A DNA stretch of 7,993 nt, from positions 1-7,993 of the forward strand of contig JAPLJQ010000103.1 of NCBI GenBank assembly GCA_026388495.1, read 5' to 3'. Positions 5,529 to 7,993 of the stretch are shown piece by piece. A program made the position numbers and the translations under genes. The DNA comes from Deltaproteobacteria bacterium. GTDB taxonomy: Bacteria; Desulfobacterota; Syntrophia; Syntrophales; UBA2185. The notes beneath the pieces were generated by a model, which ran no database searches, was not told where the DNA came from, and was given only the letters and a program-made list of their open reading frames with translations. The first letter of the stretch is position 1; every line of letters starts with the position of its first letter.

Positions 5529-6605
5529 TCATCCTTTCCGGCTGATCGCCCCTTCATAGATTTTGAGAAGGGCCTGAGCTTCGTCTGAGGGGTTCGGCCA
5601 CGCTGCCGCTCTCAGCCTGCTCGTTGCAGCAAGGGATTCGCGAAATACCGCATCATTGGCGAGTTGCAGGGCTTTCAGAACGAAATCTGCGCGATCGCAA
5701 AGATTGAACAGAGACCCGCAGGGACCGATTCCCTCTTCACCTCCGATCAACCATCGGTTCCCCGGAATGTCGGAAGCCAGGACCGGTCGCCCCGCCGCCA
5801 TGGCCTCAAGGAGAGGATTGGAAAGCCCCTCTGAACTTGAATGGTTCAAGATCACATCAGCGCCCTGATAGGCAGAACACATGGCCTCAGGAGGGATCTG
5901 TAAAATCCATTTGGCGAAAGATCCCAAACGCCTTATCTCTTCCAAAAACCGGGCGGCATACCCGGCGTCAAGCGCCGGACCGGCAAACACCACCCGGATT
6001 TTCGGGCGGGATTCATGAACTTTTTCCATTGCCCAAAGGCATTCGAGGTTGCCTTTAACAGGGCGAATGCCGGCTGGCATAAAAAAGAGGATATTCTCTT
6101 CCCGGCAGGCTGCGATGGTCCGGAGATCAAAATGATCAGATCCAAACCACAAAAAAGCTTTGGGGACATAGGCGATCCGCTCTTCCATATCCGGCAGGAG
6201 TTCCTGCAGCAGCCGGGTGATTTCACGGCTCTGGGAAATGATGCAGCGGGCCATGCGGCAGGTCTTGACGACTGCATCCCTTTCCGCCCCTTTCAACGCA
6301 TAGGGATTGACGTCTGTCCCCGCAGGAGAAACGACAAACGGTAAGGCACCGTATTTCTCCGCCACGAGTGGATCGAGCATCAATACGCCCGCCCGGCTGA
6401 CATGATGGGCATGAACGATATGAGGACGGAAACGGTCCAGGCCGTAAACGAGCCCCCGTGCATCCAGATGCTGTGTCTCCATCACGTTTACCGCAAGGCC
6501 TTTTTGTGAAAGAGACCGGCGCCATCGCTCCGCCGTAATGGCATTTCCCGTTACATTGGGAAAGGCTGTCGGGGTCAGAATGATTACACGAAGAGCGGGA
6601 TTCAT
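5529..6605 (-). CDS. GT4-type glycosyltransferase resembling GLT1D1
   Basis: The frame is open from 6920, but the real start is the ATG at 6605. It overlaps the deacetylase stop as ATGA, and GGAGG (plus 6613-6617) lies seven bases upstream. The 358-residue product has the two-domain GT-B form. The N-terminal acceptor half carries T-G-N-A-I-T-A-E-R-W (19-28), H-A-H-H (65-68) and A-G-T-D-V-N (95-100). The donor half has G-I-R-P-V-K-G (179-185, phosphate-binding R181 and K184) and the E259-x7-E267 motif in S-E-G-L-S-N-P-L-L-E, followed by S-D-I-P-G-N. These blocks, especially G-N-A-x-T-A, G-T-D-V-N and x-I-P-G-N, match my recollection of GLT1D1-like transferases. It should transfer a sugar from a nucleotide donor on the cytoplasmic side. 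The acceptor is unknown. It is last in a translationally coupled operon. Confidence 0.88.
   Translation of the reverse strand: MNPALRVIILTPTAFPNVTGNAITAERWRRSLSQKGLAVNVMETQHLDARGLVYGLDRFRPHIVHAHHVSRAGVLMLDPLVAEKYGALPFVVSPAGTDVNPYALKGAERDAVVKTCRMARCIISQSREITRLLQELLPDMEERIAYVPKAFLWFGSDHFDLRTIAACREENILFFMPAGIRPVKGNLECLWAMEKVHESRPKIRVVFAGPALDAGYAARFLEEIRRLGSFAKWILQIPPEAMCSAYQGADVILNHSSSEGLSNPLLEAMAAGRPVLASDIPGNRWLIGGEEGIGPCGSLFNLCDRADFVLKALQLANDAVFRESLAATSRLRAAAWPNPSDEAQALLKIYEGAISRKG
6602..6605 (-). other. ATGA overlap coupling deacetylase and glycosyltransferase
   Basis: On the minus strand ATG of the glycosyltransferase and TGA of the deacetylase share ATGA. Such overlaps usually mean termination-reinitiation by the same ribosome and similar amounts of the two proteins. 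Confidence 0.85.
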
Positions 6606-7465
6606 GGAGAGGCCTCCGGAAAGGGCGTAAGCCGGATATGGAATTTTGCAATCATTAAAGAGAAGTCCCTGTCCGTCAGAATCTCCAGTTCTTTTTCTCT
6701 TTCCCGGTGTGAGAAAGAGGAGAACGGACCTTCCGCCTGCCCGGCGGGCGCTCTGCCGGGATGAACCATCAGTTCTGTGAGGCCCGGCGGCAGGGTTTGC
6801 AGGGTTTCTTCGAGGCGGGCAGAGGACATTCGCCCCTTCAGATAGAGACCCCGGAAATAATCTGTCTTCCTCAATGCAGACCCATGAATCTTGATACGGG
6901 CGGCTGCCGCGAGCCGGCAAAACATGTCCGCTTCCCCAGCCAGAACATCGTTGTTTCGCTCCATGGCGCTTGAGGGAGGCGGTTCTTCAGGAAGCCTTAT
7001 CCACAGAATCCCGAATTCCCTTCCCGCCCTGACGGTTGCGTCAATCACAGCAGGGAAAATATGGACGTGCTGGTGTCCGTCCACATGATCAATTCGCACG
7101 CCGGCATCGCGGAGCGCCTGGATCTGAGCGGCAAATTCTTCCCGGATTTCCTCCTCAAGCCCTTTATCACCCTTTCTCATCAGGAGCCGATGTGCCTTTG
7201 CCTTGCCGCAAAAACATCCATCCGGGCCTGTGATGGATGTAAGCCCCGGGCTCAGGGGAGTCCCTTCGGTAAGGTTCAGATGGACGCCAAACGAAATGTG
7301 GTGACAACGGGATGAAGCGATCCTGTGAAGGACGTCAGGGAAGGCGGGACCATTGACCAGGATACTTGCCGCCGTCACAGCGCCCGCTTCTATGGCCTCA
7401 AAGATTCCCGCATTACGGGCCACATCCGCCCCCAGGTCATCCGCATTGATAATAAGCCGCTTCAA
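6602..7465 (-). CDS. YdjC/ChbG-family carbohydrate deacetylase
   Basis: This 287-residue protein starts at a TTG (7465) that overlaps the upstream methyltransferase TGA as TTGA. GGTGAG lies six bases upstream. The start is confirmed because the family's N-terminal strand begins at once: K-R-L-I-I-N-A-D9-D10-L-G. Likely metal ligands are D10, H62 (in G-V-H-L-N-L-T-E-G) and H131 (in H-V-D-G-H-Q-H-V-H). The C-terminal E-L-M-V-H-P-G (231-237) block is also present. Family members are metal-dependent N-deacetylases of chitooligosaccharides and related N-acetyl sugars; HpnK of hopanoid clusters is a relative. No signal peptide is seen, so it acts in the cytoplasm. Its coupling to a glycosyltransferase suggests it trims the acetyl group of the same glycan, which is inference. 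Confidence 0.9.
   Translation of the reverse strand: MKRLIINADDLGADVARNAGIFEAIEAGAVTAASILVNGPAFPDVLHRIASSRCHHISFGVHLNLTEGTPLSPGLTSITGPDGCFCGKAKAHRLLMRKGDKGLEEEIREEFAAQIQALRDAGVRIDHVDGHQHVHIFPAVIDATVRAGREFGILWIRLPEEPPPSSAMERNNDVLAGEADMFCRLAAAARIKIHGSALRKTDYFRGLYLKGRMSSARLEETLQTLPPGLTELMVHPGRAPAGQAEGPFSSFSHREREKELEILTDRDFSLMIAKFHIRLTPFPEASP
7462..7465 (-). other. TTGA overlap coupling methyltransferase and deacetylase
   Basis: The deacetylase TTG start shares TTGA with the methyltransferase TGA stop. A TTG start normally initiates poorly, so translation of the deacetylase probably depends on ribosomes arriving from the methyltransferase. Confidence 0.75.
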
Positions 7466-7993
7466 CGCCCTCTCACCCCCCGGGCACAGATAAAAAGATT
7501 GCGAAAGACGTATCTGCCCTCACCCGCGTCCTTGAAATCGGAACGTCCTGATGAACGCAGATCCAGGAAATGATTCATGAGTCCTCTTTTTACAGATTCG
7601 TATTCATTGCCAGTGAAGGGCCGCTCTGTCTCATGGACAACAGAGACGTGATGGAAACGTTTTCGCAGCTGACACAGAAGCTCTGACGCATTTGCCAGTG
7701 AAATTGCCATGAGCCAAAGCCTTCCGCTGTCCGGTTTCAGAAAAACAGGGGCGTCCTGAAGGATTGCAATCAGGTGTTTCGTTCCGTCAACCCCGCCATA
7801 CCGGGGACCAAAGGGACAGGGGCCCGGAGTCTGGGGAGGGGTGGCGACAATCACATCGAATGTGCCCGCATCTCCCGAGGAATAACCATCCAGCGCCTCG
7901 TACCAGGCGCCTCCGCGTATATCAATCTTTTCCGCAACGCTATTCGCCAGAGCATTCTTCCTCGTCGCATCGAGGGCGCGGGGATCGATATCC
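7462..7993 (-). CDS. Class I SAM-dependent methyltransferase, C-terminal part (5' end outside window)
   Basis: The frame is open from the right edge to the TGA at 7464-7462, giving the last 176 residues; the start and the glycine-rich SAM loop lie beyond the window. The visible part begins D-I-D-P-R-A-L (the acidic strand that binds SAM ribose) and continues to D-V-I-V-A-T-P-P-Q-T-P-G-P (about 46-58), the motif IV position of HemK/PrmC-like enzymes. There the usual N-P-P-Y is T-P-P-Q. After it come F-G-P-R-Y-G-G-V-D-G-T and a predicted core strand L-W-L-M-A-I-S-L. The end, Y-V-F-R-N-L-F-I, is consistent with the final strands of the fold. It is the first visible gene of the operon with the deacetylase and glycosyltransferase. 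The substrate is unknown. Confidence 0.8.
   Translation of the reverse strand, partial: DIDPRALDATRKNALANSVAEKIDIRGGAWYEALDGYSSGDAGTFDVIVATPPQTPGPCPFGPRYGGVDGTKHLIAILQDAPVFLKPDSGRLWLMAISLANASELLCQLRKRFHHVSVVHETERPFTGNEYESVKRGLMNHFLDLRSSGRSDFKDAGEGRYVFRNLFICARGVRGR

Noticed and set aside
5508..5538. Possible bidirectional terminator (GAAAGGA pairing with TCCTTTC) between the small membrane protein and the glycosyltransferase
   Set aside because: The stem is only seven bases with a 17-base loop, the right arm lies inside the glycosyltransferase gene, and there is no T run after the stem on either strand.
5529..6605. SenB selenosugar synthase of selenoneine biosynthesis
   Set aside because: The G-N-x-x-T-A-x-R-W start is similar, but no SenA or SelD-like SenC is adjacent and the rest of the protein fits the GLT1D1-type blocks better.
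5529..6920. A 463-residue version of the glycosyltransferase beginning at 6920
   Set aside because: The first 105 residues lie inside the deacetylase gene and have no domain character. The ATG at 6605 has a GGAGG at correct spacing, and the glycosyltransferase fold starts right there.
6602..7465. HpnK of a hopanoid cluster
   Set aside because: It shares the YdjC fold, but no squalene-hopene cyclase or other hpn gene is visible, so only the general family name is justified.

Overview
The window looks like a chromosomal segment of a mesophilic Gram-negative bacterium of moderate GC content. Codon use, the gene families and the hairpin-rich intergenic DNA suggest Desulfobacterota (Syntrophales-like). 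This placement comes from general resemblance, not from a marker gene, and there is no rRNA or tRNA in the window.

Layout, left to right. (1) At the left edge a minus-strand gene just begins. Its first codons, MPTY, and a good Shine-Dalgarno suggest an FmdB-type zinc-ribbon protein. (2) A 278-base intergenic region carries several hairpins, then an AT-rich promoter zone before a plus-strand flavodoxin-like gene (292-747). (3) A long interrupted palindrome (749-868) fills the gap between that gene and a convergent two-gene minus-strand operon. (4) This operon encodes an LsrF-type aldolase/thiolase (start 2725) followed 19 bases later by a zinc-dependent, NAD-type sorbitol/threonine-dehydrogenase-like enzyme. 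It looks like a small carbohydrate module without the rest of an lsr (AI-2) operon. (5) A divergent promoter region (2726-2934) precedes a plus-strand cluster. The cluster encodes an exported protein with an FlgT/LPP20-like N-terminal domain, a coiled coil and TPRs; an integral-membrane calcineurin-like metallophosphoesterase; and a 90-residue single-pass, proline- and lysine-rich protein. All three are predicted to be exported or membrane-bound. (6) Convergent to this is a tightly coupled minus-strand operon entering from the right edge: a class I methyltransferase (5' end outside the window), a YdjC/ChbG-type carbohydrate deacetylase and a GT4 glycosyltransferase resembling GLT1D1. Both junctions are 4-base stop/start overlaps (TTGA and ATGA), so the three proteins are probably made together.

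The most interesting parts are the methyltransferase/deacetylase/glycosyltransferase operon, which could build and trim an unknown glycoconjugate, and the orphan LsrF-dehydrogenase pair. Nothing in the window is a CRISPR array, transposon, phage or clear defence system.
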